Source: Diacronema lutheri
Lineage: Eukaryota; Haptophyta; Pavlovophyceae; Pavlovales; Pavlovaceae
Assembly (NCBI GenBank): GCA_019448385.1
Contig: JAGTXO010000019.1
Coordinates: 1 to 64,000 of the forward strand
DNA length: 64,000 nt
Direction of reading: 5' to 3'
The notes under the pieces were generated by a model. It ran no database searches and had not been told where the DNA came from. It saw nothing but the letters and a program-made list of their open reading frames with translations. Below are positions 52,445-63,557 of the stretch, in pieces (position 1 is the stretch's first letter; each line of letters starts with the position of its first letter). The position numbers were made by a program, and so were the translations under genes.

Positions 52445-53358
52445 GGGAAGAGGAGCAAAATGGACGTCAGCTTTCCGCCAACGCACCAGACGTCCTCGGC
52501 GAGCAGGTTTCGAAATTTTGTGAGCATGCGCGACTGCGCGAGCGCGGCGAGCGTGCGCGCCGCGCGCGCCTCCGTGCAGAAGGGCGACGCCGCGTCGTCC
52601 GCCTCGGCGCGCGCACCCGACGAGATGAGCGCAATGGCGAGCGGGCGCGAGAGCGCCGCAAACGACGCGCGTGGAAATGGAAAAGGCCCGAAGCAGCCGC
52701 CCGCGCCAGTCGCGTTGGGCGTGCGCGGCACTGCGGCAGCGGCGGCCGCGGCGGCGGCAGCGGTGGCGTGGGCGGACGTGCGAAGGTTGGGCGCGCGCTG
52801 CGTGCACGTCGCTCGGAACTGGCGGGCGGCGCCGTCAAAGTGCCAATCAAAGGAGATGGGGCAGCCGAGCGCGGGAAGCCAGGAGAAATACTGCACGCCG
52901 CCAACGAGCGCGTGCCCCGTGCGCCCCAGCTCGGCGAAGCGCGGCGTGCGCACGAGCAGCCGGCGCACGTCGGGCGCGTGCAGGAGCACGTCGTCCTCCA
53001 CCTTTGCAAGCCACAGCGCGCGCGGGTATGCGCCGACGGCGTATTCGAACCACAGCCACTGCTTGCGCCATGCGGCGCGCTCGCGCCCGCCCGTGTACCG
53101 CACGACGAGCACGTCGTCCGCGCCCTCGTCGAGAAGCGCGCGCCCCTGCGCGCACTCCTGCAGGACAAAGCGCACCGCCACGTCCGCACCGACCATGCGA
53201 GGGTTGGCCCATGCATGCCTCGCCTCGCGCCGGAGGGACTCGCGGCCGGGCGCGGAGATCACGCCGATGGCGAGCACGATGGACGGGAAGCGCGTGGCCG
53301 AGCCGCGCGACACGAACACATCGGGTGGGCGCGCGCCGAGCGCTCTACCGATCGTCAT
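51475..53358 (-). CDS. GT31-family (beta-1,3-galactosyltransferase-like) glycosyltransferase, two exons
   Basis: Exons 53358-52487 and 52087-51475 join in phase to 494 residues. Family motifs are in order: VLAIGVISAPGRESLRREARHAW, KVEDDVLLHAPDV (DxD-type metal site), HALVGGVQYFSW, and EDVWLGFALRR, the last made only by the splice (TG|G). GT31 enzymes act in the Golgi, transferring Gal or GlcNAc to glycoproteins or lipids. The ATG at 53358 gives no membrane anchor, although GT31 enzymes are usually type II membrane proteins, so a first exon may be missing or lost; a hAT element sits 91 bp upstream. A 130-residue Gly/Asp/Ala-rich insertion lies in exon 2. The 399-bp intron contains three long homopolymers (C in sense). 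Confidence 0.85.
52114..52152 (-). repeat. 39-nt homopolymer (C in sense) before the GT31 acceptor
   Basis: In sense the C run is followed by about 25 nt and then TTGCGCAG at the acceptor (52088). Confidence 0.9.
52351..52443 (-). repeat. Two further homopolymers (24 and 44 nt) in the GT31 intron
   Basis: G runs on + at 52351-52374 and 52400-52443, C in sense, separated by AGCAGGGACTACTAAGG. They lie near the donor side of the same 399-bp intron. Confidence 0.9.
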
Positions 53359-53448
53359 CAAGCGGGCGGGCTGGGCCTTAACGGTGCAGCTGGGCCCCAC
53401 CGGTGCAGCTGGGTACCAACGGTGCACGAGTGCTGGACGGGTTGGGCC

Positions 53449-54514
53449 CAGGGTACGAGTGAAAATTTCACTAGTGAAAATTTTCACATGAAAATTTCAG
53501 TGAAAGTGAAAATGTCTCCAGAAAAGCAGAAATTTTCACGTAAAAATTTTCAGTCCGGGAGTGGCAGTCCGGGAGTGGCAGGCCCAGTTTGTCACTGAAT
53601 GCCGGCGACGACCAAGCGGCCGCCTTGGCCGGAGCCAGCGTACGCGTCAGCCGCCTGACGAGCGAAGCCCTCCAGCTCCATGCCTGGCGGCAGTGAGGAG
53701 AGCAGGGCCCATTCTTTGCCGCCGGTGGTGCCGTAGAGCTGCATCTGCGCGGCGACTTGCGCCACCTCCGTTGGTGTGTTCTATGCCCCCCTTGCGCGGC
53801 GGCGGCGGCGCCGCGGCGGCCGCAGCAGGTGCACGGACTGCGAGGGCGCGAGCGACTTTAAGCTGGCTGTCGCGACAGGGGTGTGCAAGCAAAGAAGGAG
53901 GGCCGCGAGAGCGGCACCATGCGGAGCGCACCCTCTGGCCCCTCCTGCGCGGCCTGCTCCGCAGCGGCATCGTTGCGATAAACTCGTCGCGGTGCGGGCG
54001 GTCGTCGGCGCAAAACAAGCAATTGCGCTGTTTCCACCGTGTGGAGTTGCAGTGTTCGACGACGAAGCCGCACATCATACACACCGCTGCCTTGTCTTGC
54101 GCAGTCGGCACGCGCTTGATACCTTTCCGGTCGAGGGCGCTTGCGAGCGTCGCGCGTGCGCGCGCACGCGTAGCTGTCTTGCCCGCCTTGAGGCAGGCCA
54201 TGCCACCGAGATCCAAGAAGATCGCCTCAAGACCAGAGTCATCCATACTGATGAGGGACGTCTTGTGCTTGTCGACCACGGCGCGCAGGCACGCCGACCA
54301 GACGGGCGACCCGTTGCGCGGCATGGCTGCCCGCATGGAGAAAATTTTCACTTCTCCTATGTGGGTCCGGTGCTTTTCCCTATCTACGTGCGTACCCACA
54401 TGGGAGAAGTGAAAATTTTCACCATTAATTTTCACCATTTTCAGTGAAAATTTCTGGTGAAAATTTTCAGGTGAAAACGTCAAAAAACATTTTCACTGAA
54501 AATCTCGAACCCTG
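53449..54514. mobile_element. hAT-type DNA transposon with perfect 8-bp target duplication
   Basis: The element is 1066 bp. Its ends are inverted: CAGGGTACGAG on the left and, reading in from the right, CAGGGTTCGAG. The flanks GTTGGGCC (53441-53448) and GTTGGGCC (54515-54522) are identical, as expected for hAT insertion (8-bp duplication). Both ends carry AT-rich subterminal repeats of GTGAAAATTTTCAC and parts of it (53455-53560 and 54335-54500), in strong contrast to the GC-rich interior. No hAT transposase catalytic region or dimerisation domain was recognised, so it is probably non-autonomous. Confidence 0.9.
53647..54438 (-). CDS. Open frame inside the hAT element, Cys-containing, unknown
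   Basis: A frame of about 263 residues runs from an ATG in the subterminal repeats (MVKINGENFHFSH) to 53647. The middle has CMMCGFVVEHCNSTRW and NCLFC, two Cys pairs that could bind zinc, and GLEAIFLDLGGMACLKAGK. The rest is Arg/Ala-rich. It could be a remnant of a transposon protein or a captured host fragment. No family recognised. Confidence 0.35.
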   Translation of the reverse strand: MVKINGENFHFSHVGTHVDREKHRTHIGEVKIFSMRAAMPRNGSPVWSACLRAVVDKHKTSLISMDDSGLEAIFLDLGGMACLKAGKTATRARARATLASALDRKGIKRVPTAQDKAAVCMMCGFVVEHCNSTRWKQRNCLFCADDRPHRDEFIATMPLRSRPRRRGQRVRSAWCRSRGPPSLLAHPCRDSQLKVARALAVRAPAAAAAAPPPPRKGGIEHTNGGGASRRADAALRHHRRQRMGPALLTAARHGAGGLRSSGG

Positions 54515-54639
54515 GTTGGGCCCCCATACCGACCTTGTAGACGGGTTGCACACCAGCTGCGGGGTAGTACTATCCAAATAGATGAGTACCTCAGACGAGA
54601 CCATTCATAAACACGAAACAGACGGACAACGGTTTCGAA

Positions 54640-57600
54640 ATGGGGGTAGCATTCGTCCCGACCGTTTCAAAAGCGAGCTGCAAGAGAGGCACCCCCGACG
54701 GCATGGCGCGCGTCGGCGGAGCGTTGGCGTCGCCCGTCCCGCCGCCGCCGCCGCGGCCGTCGCGTGCCCTCCTCGCTGCAACGCCGCGAGCCATGCCGCC
54801 TCCGCCGCCCACGCCGGCCGCCGCGCGCTGCGCGCCCGGCGCGGCCAGATGGGCGACTCCGGCGACGGCGCCGCCGCTCGCGCCCGCGCCGAGCCCGGGC
54901 GTGCGGTGGGCCGTCGGTGCGTCGCACGAGGCGTGTGGTCGGCTCGGCCTGGCGCCGCGCACGGCACGCGAGCCCGAGCGGACGCCGCCCTCGGCCGACG
55001 CGCTCGCGCTTGACGCCGAGCGGCTCGGGCTGCGCGCTGATCCGATCGCGCGCGCGCACGCCGCCGAGCGCGTGCGCGGCGCGCGCGGCGTGGCCGGCAT
55101 GGCCGGCGCGGGCGGCGCGCGCGCGACCGATCCCGCCGCGCGCGGTGACTTTGCCGGCGGGCTGGACGACGGCGCGATTGCTGCGCTCGTGCGCGCGGGC
55201 GCGAGTGAGGGTGCGGTCGCAGAGGCCATCATCGCCCTCTTGGCCCAGGACGGCGCTGCCGGCGTCGACGGTGGCGGTGGTGGCGGCGGCGTCGGGGGCG
55301 GCGGCGCGCATACGGCGTTCGCAAGCGTGCCGCGCTGCGTGCACGCAGCGCGCGACGCGACGCCGCAGCGAGAGCGCAACGCGGCCGTCGCGCGCATACC
55401 GCCACCGCCGCCGCCGCCGCCGCTGCCACCACCGCCGCCGCCGCCACTGACGACGACGACGACGACAACGACGCCGCGCCACCCGCCGCACTGCGCGTCG
55501 GGTGGCGCCGCGACGGGCGGCGAGAGCACGGCGGAAGCACGGCGACGTGGCCTGCTCGAGCGCCTCGAGGAGCTCCTTCTCCCCGCACCGCCCGGCCGCC
55601 CGCGCCGCGCACCGGCGGGCGCTGAGCGGCGCGATGCCCGCGCAGACGGCGACGGCGACGGCGCGCCGGGCGGTGCACGCGCCGACGCGGCCGGTTCGCC
55701 GCGCGCGGCGCGCGAAGGCGCGCGCAGCGGCGCCGGGCCGTCGCAGGGCGCGCCGCGCCCGTCGCACGAGCCGCCATGGCCGCCATCGCAGCCATACTCG
55801 CACGAGCCGCCATGGCCGCCATCGCAGCCATACTCGCACGAGCCGCCATGGCCGCCATCGCAGCCATACTCGCACGAGCCGCCATGGCCGCCATCGCAGC
55901 CATACTCGTGGGTACGGCCACACGCGCACACGCGCCCCGTGCGCGCGGGCGTGGAGGGCGAGGCCGTGGGCGAGGCGCGCGGACGAACGGCCGCCGACGC
56001 CGACGCGGCGGTGGCCGCGGCGGAGGCGACGGCCGCGAAAGCGGCGGTGGACGCGCGCGCGGCGGCGGACGCCGCGCACTCGGCGCGCGTCCTTGCCGAC
56101 GCGCTCGCGGCCGCGGCGCGCGCGCGAGCGGCGCCGCCCGCCGCGCGCAGCCGCGCGCAGCCGCACGCGGCGCGCACGCGCGGCGCGCGCGCGCTCCCGC
56201 CACCGACGCCGCGGCTCGTCGGCCATGGCGGCGTGCGCGCGTCCTCGTCGCCGCCATCGCCGCCGACCGCGCGGCGCGGCAGCGGCGGCGCCGCCAGCGG
56301 CGGCGGCGCGCACGGCGGCCTCGTCGGGTGTGACGGCGGTTGTTACGCCGGTTACACGGGCGGGTACGTGGGTGGCTTTGTCGGCGCGCCGTCCCACGCC
56401 GGACGGACGGTGCTCGAGGCGCTGCAGCTCGACGCGCGCGCCGAGTCGCGCACTGCCTCCGCAGCGGCGTCGCCCGAGGCGGGGGCGGAGGCGGAGGCGG
56501 AGGCGGGCGGCGAGGCGGGCGCGGGCGGGGGCGTTGGCGCGGTCGCGCGCGCGGCCGGGCACGCGCTTGACGTGCAGTACGCGGCCACGCATCGTCCACT
56601 CATCCCGTGGGCGCACGACAACGATGGCGGCGACGGCAACGATGGCGACAAGAACGGCACGCACGCCACCCCGCGCGGCGGCGACGACGGCGTGCGCGCG
56701 CCAGCGCACCGCGCGCGCTCGGCCCCGCCCGCGCGCGGGCGGGGCCGCACGACCCCGTCCGCGCGCGCGCGCGCGCCCGGCCCTCCGTCCGAGATGGCGG
56801 CGGACGTGGTCGCGCTGGTCGCACACGTGCGCATCCTGCTACGCGCGCATCTCGGGCGGACAATTGACCTCTTCAGGTGGGATGCGCACGATGGCGTCGG
56901 CGCGGGTGGGCGCGCGCGCGGGGTCGGGCGTGTGCGCGCGCGAGATCGACGCATGGCCTTGCTCTCACTAAAGGCGCCAGTCAGCTCGAGGCGCCCTCGC
57001 TTCCACAGTCACAGCCGCGCCCACAGTCACAGCCGCGTCCACAGTCACAGCCGCTCCCACAGTCACGGCCACCGCCCCACGCGCGCACTCAGCCGCGCAC
57101 CGACCCGCGCCGGCTCTCGCGCCGCTGTGCGCTCGCCGCGCAGGCAATGGGACGACGATGGTGACGGCGCCATTTCCGTTACTGACCTCACACACGCCCT
57201 CACGAATGTGCACGGCCTCCACCCTCCGCCCGGCGCGATCCGCGCGTTGCACGCAGCTCTTGACAGGTGCGGCGCGCGGCGCGGCGCGGCATGCGGCAGG
57301 CAGCGACCGCGCGTCACGCGCCGCCTCCGACCGCTCACGCGCCGCGCGCTGTACAATCCCCTTCCCCAAAACCCAACCTGCCGCGTGCTATACAATTCCC
57401 TTCCCGCCAAACCCCTTCCCTCATTCTTCACGCACTCCCACCGTCACTCCCTCCCACCGTCACTCCCTCCCACCGTCACTCCCTCCCACCGTCACTCGCC
57501 CACCCGCCCCCGTCGCCCACCCGCCCCCGCCTGGCGACCTCTCGCGCAGCGACGGCCTCGGCCGCATCGCCTTCCGCCAGCTGCACCGCGCGCTGCGCGC

Positions 57601-58907
57601 GCGCGCGGCCGACCGCGTGCCGCTCGCGCTGACGCTCCCGCCACCGCCGCCCGTCCAGCGCGAGACCGCCGCATACCGCCCGCCGCTGGCCGGCGGCGGC
57701 GTGTGCGGCCGGTGGGAGCCCGCGCCGCTGCTGCGCGCGCCGAGCCCGCCGCGCTCGCCGCCGCTCGCGCACGCCGCCGTCGACGTTGCAGCGGCCGCCG
57801 CAGCCGCGGCGTCGGCGGCGGCCGCGGCTGCGGCGGCGCGTGGCGGCGGCGCGCGCGACGCGGCGCCCGACGGCGGCGTTGACGGCGGCGCGGCGGGCGG
57901 CGGCCGTGCGCTCGGCGGGTGGGGCGACGACGCCGGCGCGGACGGCGGTGACGGTGACGGCGACGGCCGTGACGGCGATAGTGACGGCCGTGACAGTCAC
58001 GGCGGCTATGGGCGCGGCAATGGCGTCGGCGCGTTCGGCACTGGGGGCAGATCGAGCGGCGACGGCGGCTGGGACGCGCGCGTCGCGACCGCCTCGCCGC
58101 GCGCCGCCGACTCGGGCGTGCCGTCCCGCCGGGTGTGCGCCGGCGGCGGCGACAGCGATGGCGGCGTGCCACGCGCCGACGTCGGCGCGCGCGGGCGCGC
58201 CGCGCCGTACACGGCTCCGCGCGCGGCGCGGCGCGGCTGGGACGGCGACGGAGCCGACGGCGGTGACGCCGCGGCGGCCGCGGCTGCCGCGGCCGAGGCG
58301 CGGCTGTGGGAGCGCGCCGCGGCCGCGGGCGAAGGCGGCGAGCCGCACCTCAGCTCGTTTGAAATGCGGCGCCTCGGCGAGCGGCTGGGACTCGAGCTGC
58401 ACGCGCTCATGCCGATGCATCGCGGCGCGGCCGTGCGCGCCGCACTCGCGCGACGCGCCAATGCGCGGCGCGGCCTGGGGCGCGAGGCGGCCACGGCGGC
58501 TGCCGCCGCCCTCGCAGAAGCGGAGGCGGCGGTGGCCGAGCGGCGGCAGCGCGCGGCACGGCGCGCGGCGGACGGCGCGGCGGCAGCCGAGGCGGCGGCG
58601 GCCGCGCGCCGACGCGCCGCTGCCGCCGCGGCGGAGCGGCGGCTGCGCGCGGCCGCCGCCGCCTCCGCCGAGCACGCCGCGTGGCGCGCGCAGCTCGAGG
58701 CGCGCGCGGAGGCGGAGGCGCGCGCGCGCTGGCGCGCGTCGGCGCTCGGCGCAGCGGCGGCGGCGGCGCGCGCGCAGCGGCGCGCGCAGCAGCAGCAGCA
58801 GCAGCAGCAGCAGCACGCGCAGCAGCAGCACGCGCAGCAGCAGCACGCGCGCGCGCAGGCGCCGCCGCCCGAGCCGTCGCTCTTGTCGACGAGCTTTGCG
58901 GCCGAGC

Positions 58908-58942
<35 letters not shown>

Positions 58943-58943
58943 A

Positions 58944-58983
<40 letters not shown>

Positions 58984-60583
58984 CCGGCACGGCGCCGACC
59001 GGCGCGGCGTCGCTGGCCTCGACCTGGCGGCGCTCGACGTTGCGGCGCGGCGGTGGATGTCGCAGACGGGCGTGACGGCCAAGCCGCCTCGATCGCGCGG
59101 TGTGGACGGCGCGCACGGCGACGCGGCGGGCGCGCGGCGCGAGTGGGGCTACAACGCGAGCGCCGGCGTGCGGTCGTCGCGCGCGGCGCCCTCGCCGCTG
59201 CTCGAGCGCGCAGCGCGCCAGTGGATGGACGTGACGGACGTTACGAACGTTACGCACGGCAGCGGCGCTGAGGGCGACGAGCGCCCGCCGTCGGTGCATC
59301 GCCGCTCGTCGCATGGAGGCGCGCGGCGCGGTGGCGCCGACGGCGCCGCTGACGACGCCACCGCCGTCGACGCGTGCGGGTTGCACGTGACGCCGCGCCG
59401 GTCGGGCGAGGGCGGCGGTGGCAGCGGCGCGCACGGGTCGCCGGTCGGTCGGCCGCTGAGCACCGGCGCGCTGCGCGTGCGGCGTGCCGCGGCGCCATGG
59501 CCCGGGGCTGCCGCTCGGTCGGGTGCGGCAAGCGGCGGCGGGGCGCGCGCGCGCGGAGGGCGCGTGGGCCGCGCGCTGAGCGGAGCGGACGCCGTCGGCG
59601 GCGAGGATGCGGCGGAGGTGGGCGCGCGCGACGAAAGGTCACGCACGGACGGGGCGGGCGTGCTGTGGGAGGTGCGGCGCGACGGCGGTGTCGCCGGTAC
59701 GGTGCTCGAGCCGGCACGGCGCACGGTGGCCGGCCGTGGCGCGGCGCCGCCCGCGGGCGAGCGCCGCAACAGCGTGCGCGCCCTTTTCGCGGGTCGCGCA
59801 GATGCGCCGTCGCCGTCGCCCGCGCGCGCCGTGCCGCGCGCGGGCGATCGCGCGACGCGCCGCGACCGCGACGGCGACGGCGACGGCGACGGCGCGCTGC
59901 TGCCGTCCGCCGCGCTCGCTGCGCAGCTCGGGCTCGGCGCCGAGCTGCGCGTGGAGCTTGAGCTCGACTTGGCAGAGCGGCTCGCGGCATCGGACGCGCG
60001 CGACCGCGGCGCGAGCGGCGGCCACCTCCGGGGCGACGGCGCCGATGCGCGCGCGGCCAAAGCCGACGCCGGCGGTGGGCTGCGGGCCGAGTGGCCAGTC
60101 GACGGCGCCGCGCCGCCATTGTTGCCGCAGCCGTTGCTCTCCGACGATGACTCGCCATCCGAGTCGCCGGCGCGCGCCCACCGGCACAGGTCGGTGCGGC
60201 GCGCGCTCGGCGGCGCAGAGTGGGCGCAGTTAGGCCTCGGCGCGGCCGAGCGCGCGCGCGGCGGCGCGGCGTGCGGTTGCGGCGGCGGCGGCGCGCGCGC
60301 GTGCGCACCCGGTTTTTTGCTCAACGGCTCGGCCGCCGCGTCCGCGGAGGCCGAGCGCCTCTCGGCGCTCGCGCGCGCGTCGCAGGTCGTCACCGCCGGG
60401 CTCGAGGCGCGGCTGCGCGAGTGGTGTGGCGCGTTCGCGCCGGACGAGCGCGACGGTGGTGACCTGTCGGCCTTCGTGCACGCGATCGGCGCGAGCCGGA
60501 GGACAACGCGTGGGCTCCTCGGCGCGCGGGACGAGGCGCTCCGTCCCGCGCCTCGTTCCGTGGCTTCGGACGCGAGCGACTAA
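54640..60583 (+). CDS. Very large EF-hand protein with Gln-rich coiled coil, three exons
   Basis: Exons 54640-56876, 57144-57266 and 57550-60583 join in phase to about 1797 residues. A paired EF-hand is created by the splices: loop 1 DDDGDGAISVTD (after DLFRQW) and loop 2 DSDGLGRIAFRQ (after AALDS), near residues 748-800. Loop 2 has Gln at position 12, so calcium binding there may be weak. N-terminal of this, four 10-residue repeats (HEPPWPPSQPYS-like) and long Ala/Arg/Pro-rich stretches occur; C-terminal of it, an Ala/Glu/Arg helix with runs of Gln (about residues 1060-1200) suggests a coiled coil. The rest is low complexity. No named family; a calcium-responsive scaffold is a guess. Only 82 bp separate it from the GH20 gene. 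Confidence 0.7.
55776..55912 (+). repeat. 30-bp coding repeat in the EF-hand gene
   Basis: Four near-perfect copies of a unit containing GAGCCGCCATGGCCGCCATC keep frame and encode EPPWPPSQPYSH. Two short intronic arrays occur nearby (AGTCACAGCCGCG at 57007-57065; CACTCCCTCCCACCGT at 57428-57490). Confidence 0.9.
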
Positions 60584-60665
60584 ACGCCGGTGATGACGGG
60601 TGACGGTGACGGACGGTGATGGTGTGACGGCCCCTCCCAGTGTCTGACTGGGCGGCCGAGGTTCC

Positions 60666-60994
60666 ATGCGTCGGACGGTCGTTCGCCTCGCGTGGCTCGC
60701 GGCCGCGTGCACGGCGGAGGAGCTGACGACGCTGTGGCCGTACCCGGCGAGCGTGCACGCGGGCGATGGCACGCACCCTATCTGCCCGGGCCTGCGCGCT
60801 CGCCTCGAGCCCGCCTCGCGCGACCTCGAGCGCGCGCTCGGCCGCTTCCGCGCGCACGCGTTTGCGCACGGCCCGCACGGCGGCGAGTGCGACGCGCGCG
60901 CGATCGCCGAGCTGCGCGTGCGCGTGCGCAACGCGCGCGCCGAGCTGCAGGCCGGTGTCGACGAGTCGTACGAGCTCAAGGCGTCGTGCGCCGC

Positions 60995-61025
<31 letters not shown>

Positions 61026-62276
61026 GGCTGCGCGATCGACGTGGACGCGGCGACGCAGTTTGGCGCCTTCCACGCGCTTACGACGCTCGCGCAGCTGGTG
61101 TCGTACGACTTTGCAAGCGGTGCATACGCGCTGGCAGGCATGCCGCTCCTCCGCGTGCGCGACGCGCCGCGCTTCGCCCACCGCGAGCTGCTCGTCGACA
61201 GCGCGCGCCACTGGCTCGCACCCGCCGCGCTCGGCGCGCTCGTCGACGCGATGGCGATGGCCAAGCTCAACGTGCTGCACTGGCACCTCTCCGACTCGAC
61301 CTCGTTCCCACTGTGCTTGCGCGCCGCGCCCGCGCTCTGCGCCGCCGGCGCCTTCTCCGCGCGCGAGCGCTACGCGCGCGCCGACGTCGCGCGGCTCGTC
61401 GCGCACGCCGCGCAGCGCGGCGTGCGCGTGCTCGCCGAGCTCGACGTGCCCGGCCACGCGGCGTCGTGGTGCAGGGGGTACCCGCGCGTCTGCCCCGCCG
61501 CCGACTGCGCCGAGCCGCTCAACCCGGCGCGCGCCGACACGTTTGCGCTGCTCGAGGCGCTGCTTGACGAACTGCTCGGTGCGCCGGCGGGGGGCGGCGC
61601 GTCGCGCGGCGCGCTGCTGCCCGAGCGGCTGCTCCACCTGGGCGGCGACGAGGTGGACACGCGCTGCTGGGAGGCGTCGGACGAGATCATTGCGTGGCTG
61701 CGCGCGCGCGGGCTGAGCGCCGCTGACGCCTACGGGCGGTTCGTGCTGCGCGCGCACGAGCTCGCGGCGGCGCGCGGCGCGGTCGTCGTCGGCTGGGACG
61801 AGATCTTCGAGGCGCTTGGCGGCACGTTGCCGCGCTCGACGATCGTGCAGGTCTGGCGGCCGTGGTCGCGCGCGTCGTCGCTCGCCAACGTGACGGCGGC
61901 CGGGCTGCGCGCGCTCTCGTCGCCCGACCCCGCGTGGTACCTCGACTCGCTCGACGTCAACTGGACCGCCGCGTACGCGCACGAGCCGTGCGACGGCCTC
62001 AGCGCCGCGCAGTGCGCGCGCGTCGTCGGCGGCGGCGGTGCGATGTGGGGCGAGAGGGCCGACGGCTCGGACGTCGAGGCGACCGTCTGGCCGCGCCTCG
62101 CGGCGATCGCCGAGCGGCTGTGGTCGCCGCGCGCACGGAGCGAGACCGCGCGCGCTGAGCCGCGGCTGCGCGCCTTCCGCTGCTTGCTGCTCGCGCGCGG
62201 CGTCGCGGCCGCGCCGGTTGGCAACGCGCGCGCGCGCGACGCGCCGCGCGCGCCTGGCGGTTGCGCCGAGCAGTGA
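60666..62276 (+). CDS. GH20 beta-N-acetylhexosaminidase, secreted or lysosomal
   Basis: A single-exon gene of 536 residues. A signal peptide (MRRTVVRLAWLAAACTA) is followed by LWPYPASV and the zincin-like N-domain. The catalytic barrel has HRELLVDSARHW, NVLHWHLSDSTSFP, ELDVPGHAASW and HLGGDEVDTRCW; the adjacent Asp328-Glu329 is the GH20 catalytic pair, with Glu as acid/base. VGWDEIFEALGG and GGGAMWGERAD are the later substrate-binding blocks. The arrangement matches eukaryotic HEXA/HEXB-like enzymes, which remove terminal GlcNAc/GalNAc from glycans and glycolipids. A poly-Gly insertion lies near residue 115. No C-terminal anchor is seen. Confidence 0.95.
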
Positions 62277-62512
62277 GTGCCCCCGCCCGTCCCAGTGACG
62301 CGTGAGCGGCGCTCGGGGCGCGTTGTAGAACTGTAAACTGTTCATTTCCGGTCATTCATGCCCCGTGCAGTCGTGCATGATCCAAGATTTGAATTCTTTT
62401 CTTTGCGATTCCCTCCGGAAACTCGCCCGTTCCTTTGTGGCCCGTTTGCGGAGGCGCGGCTCCGACCCGGGCCGAAGGGTGTGTGGGCGGGGGCGCGTGC
62501 CCCGCGGCGGAG

Positions 62513-63244
62513 ATGCGTGCCGGCGTCTTGGGCGCTCTGTCGGCGGGCGGGCGCATCGCCGGCCGATTGCTTCAGCAGGCCGTGCTCGCCGGCGATTCCG
62601 CGCCGCGCGTGGCGACCGCCGCCGACGACGAGAAGCACGAGGACCTCTCGATCAACGCACTCCTCGCGATCGTGTTCGGCGCGCTGTCGGTGGCCATCGT
62701 GGTGTGCACGTGCGCACTGTGCGTGGGCATGTGGATGCATTCGCGCAAGGAGCGCGTGTATGAACCGAGTCAACCCGCGTGCAGCTGGGCGTCGCCGCGG
62801 CGCACCGACGCGTCGGCGGACATGGTCGTGCGCGAGAGCAGAGCCGCCGCCCATGGCACCAGCGGCAAGGCGAGCGCACGCGACGCGCTCGACGCGCGCA
62901 CGGTGGTGTACCATCTCTCGGACGACGAGCTCTCCGCCGCCGGGTCGCACGCGGCAGGCGCGTTGCCCACACGCGTCGTCCTGAGCCTCTCGCACGCGCC
63001 GTCCGCGCCCGCCTCGCCGGCGCTCATCCCGCGCCCGGCGCTCGACAGCGCGCACGCCGCCGGCACACCCGCGACGCCCACAGAATGGGCCCATTCAACT
63101 GGCGTGCCCGCCGCCGAAGCGGCCACGCCGCGCGCCGAGGGCTCCGACGCGCCCGCCACGCAGCGCGCACGGCGGCACACGTCCTCGGCGCCACCCTCCA
63201 GAGAGCGCGCTGAGCTGGATGCTGGCGCCGACGAGCGCGTCTAG
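62513..63244 (+). CDS. Single-pass membrane protein, unknown function
   Basis: 243 residues from the ATG at 62513 (MRAGVLGALSAGG). One clear membrane span at about residues 48-71 (ALLAIVFGALSVAIVVCTCA) is followed by a basic residue cluster (HSRKER), so the 170-residue Ser/Ala/Pro-rich tail is likely cytosolic. The first 40 residues are probably lumenal. No family recognised. The preceding 236 bp holds no other frame of note. Confidence 0.65.
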   Translation: MRAGVLGALSAGGRIAGRLLQQAVLAGDSAPRVATAADDEKHEDLSINALLAIVFGALSVAIVVCTCALCVGMWMHSRKERVYEPSQPACSWASPRRTDASADMVVRESRAAAHGTSGKASARDALDARTVVYHLSDDELSAAGSHAAGALPTRVVLSLSHAPSAPASPALIPRPALDSAHAAGTPATPTEWAHSTGVPAAEAATPRAEGSDAPATQRARRHTSSAPPSRERAELDAGADERV

Positions 63245-63557
63245 GCGCTGTGCATGGCGCCTTGGCCCTGGTACCAGCGTGCAGGAGTGGCAGTGTCATC
63301 AGCCTGGTGCTGAAAAGCCATCGCAGATCTGGGGGTGGGTGGGGCAACGAGTGCTGAACTGTTGCACACGCACTTGGGCACAACTGCCGCGGCGAGATCG
63401 CCGTGCGGCCGGCAACAGCTCCGCGCCGTGCCTGGCCGCGCGCAATCCGTCACCACTCCGCCGTCGCGCGGCCGGAAGAGCCGCCGTCGACGGCCGGCGC
63501 CTCTCAGCCGCTGTGCGCTGCGTATTGACACAAGGAGGCGGTTGTCTAAGCGCCGTA
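63245..63557. other. Gap between convergent stops, no gene seen
   Basis: About 310 bp lie between the stop of the membrane protein (+) and the stop of the sigma factor (-). Frames here are short and without recognisable content; 3' untranslated regions are expected. Confidence 0.5.
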
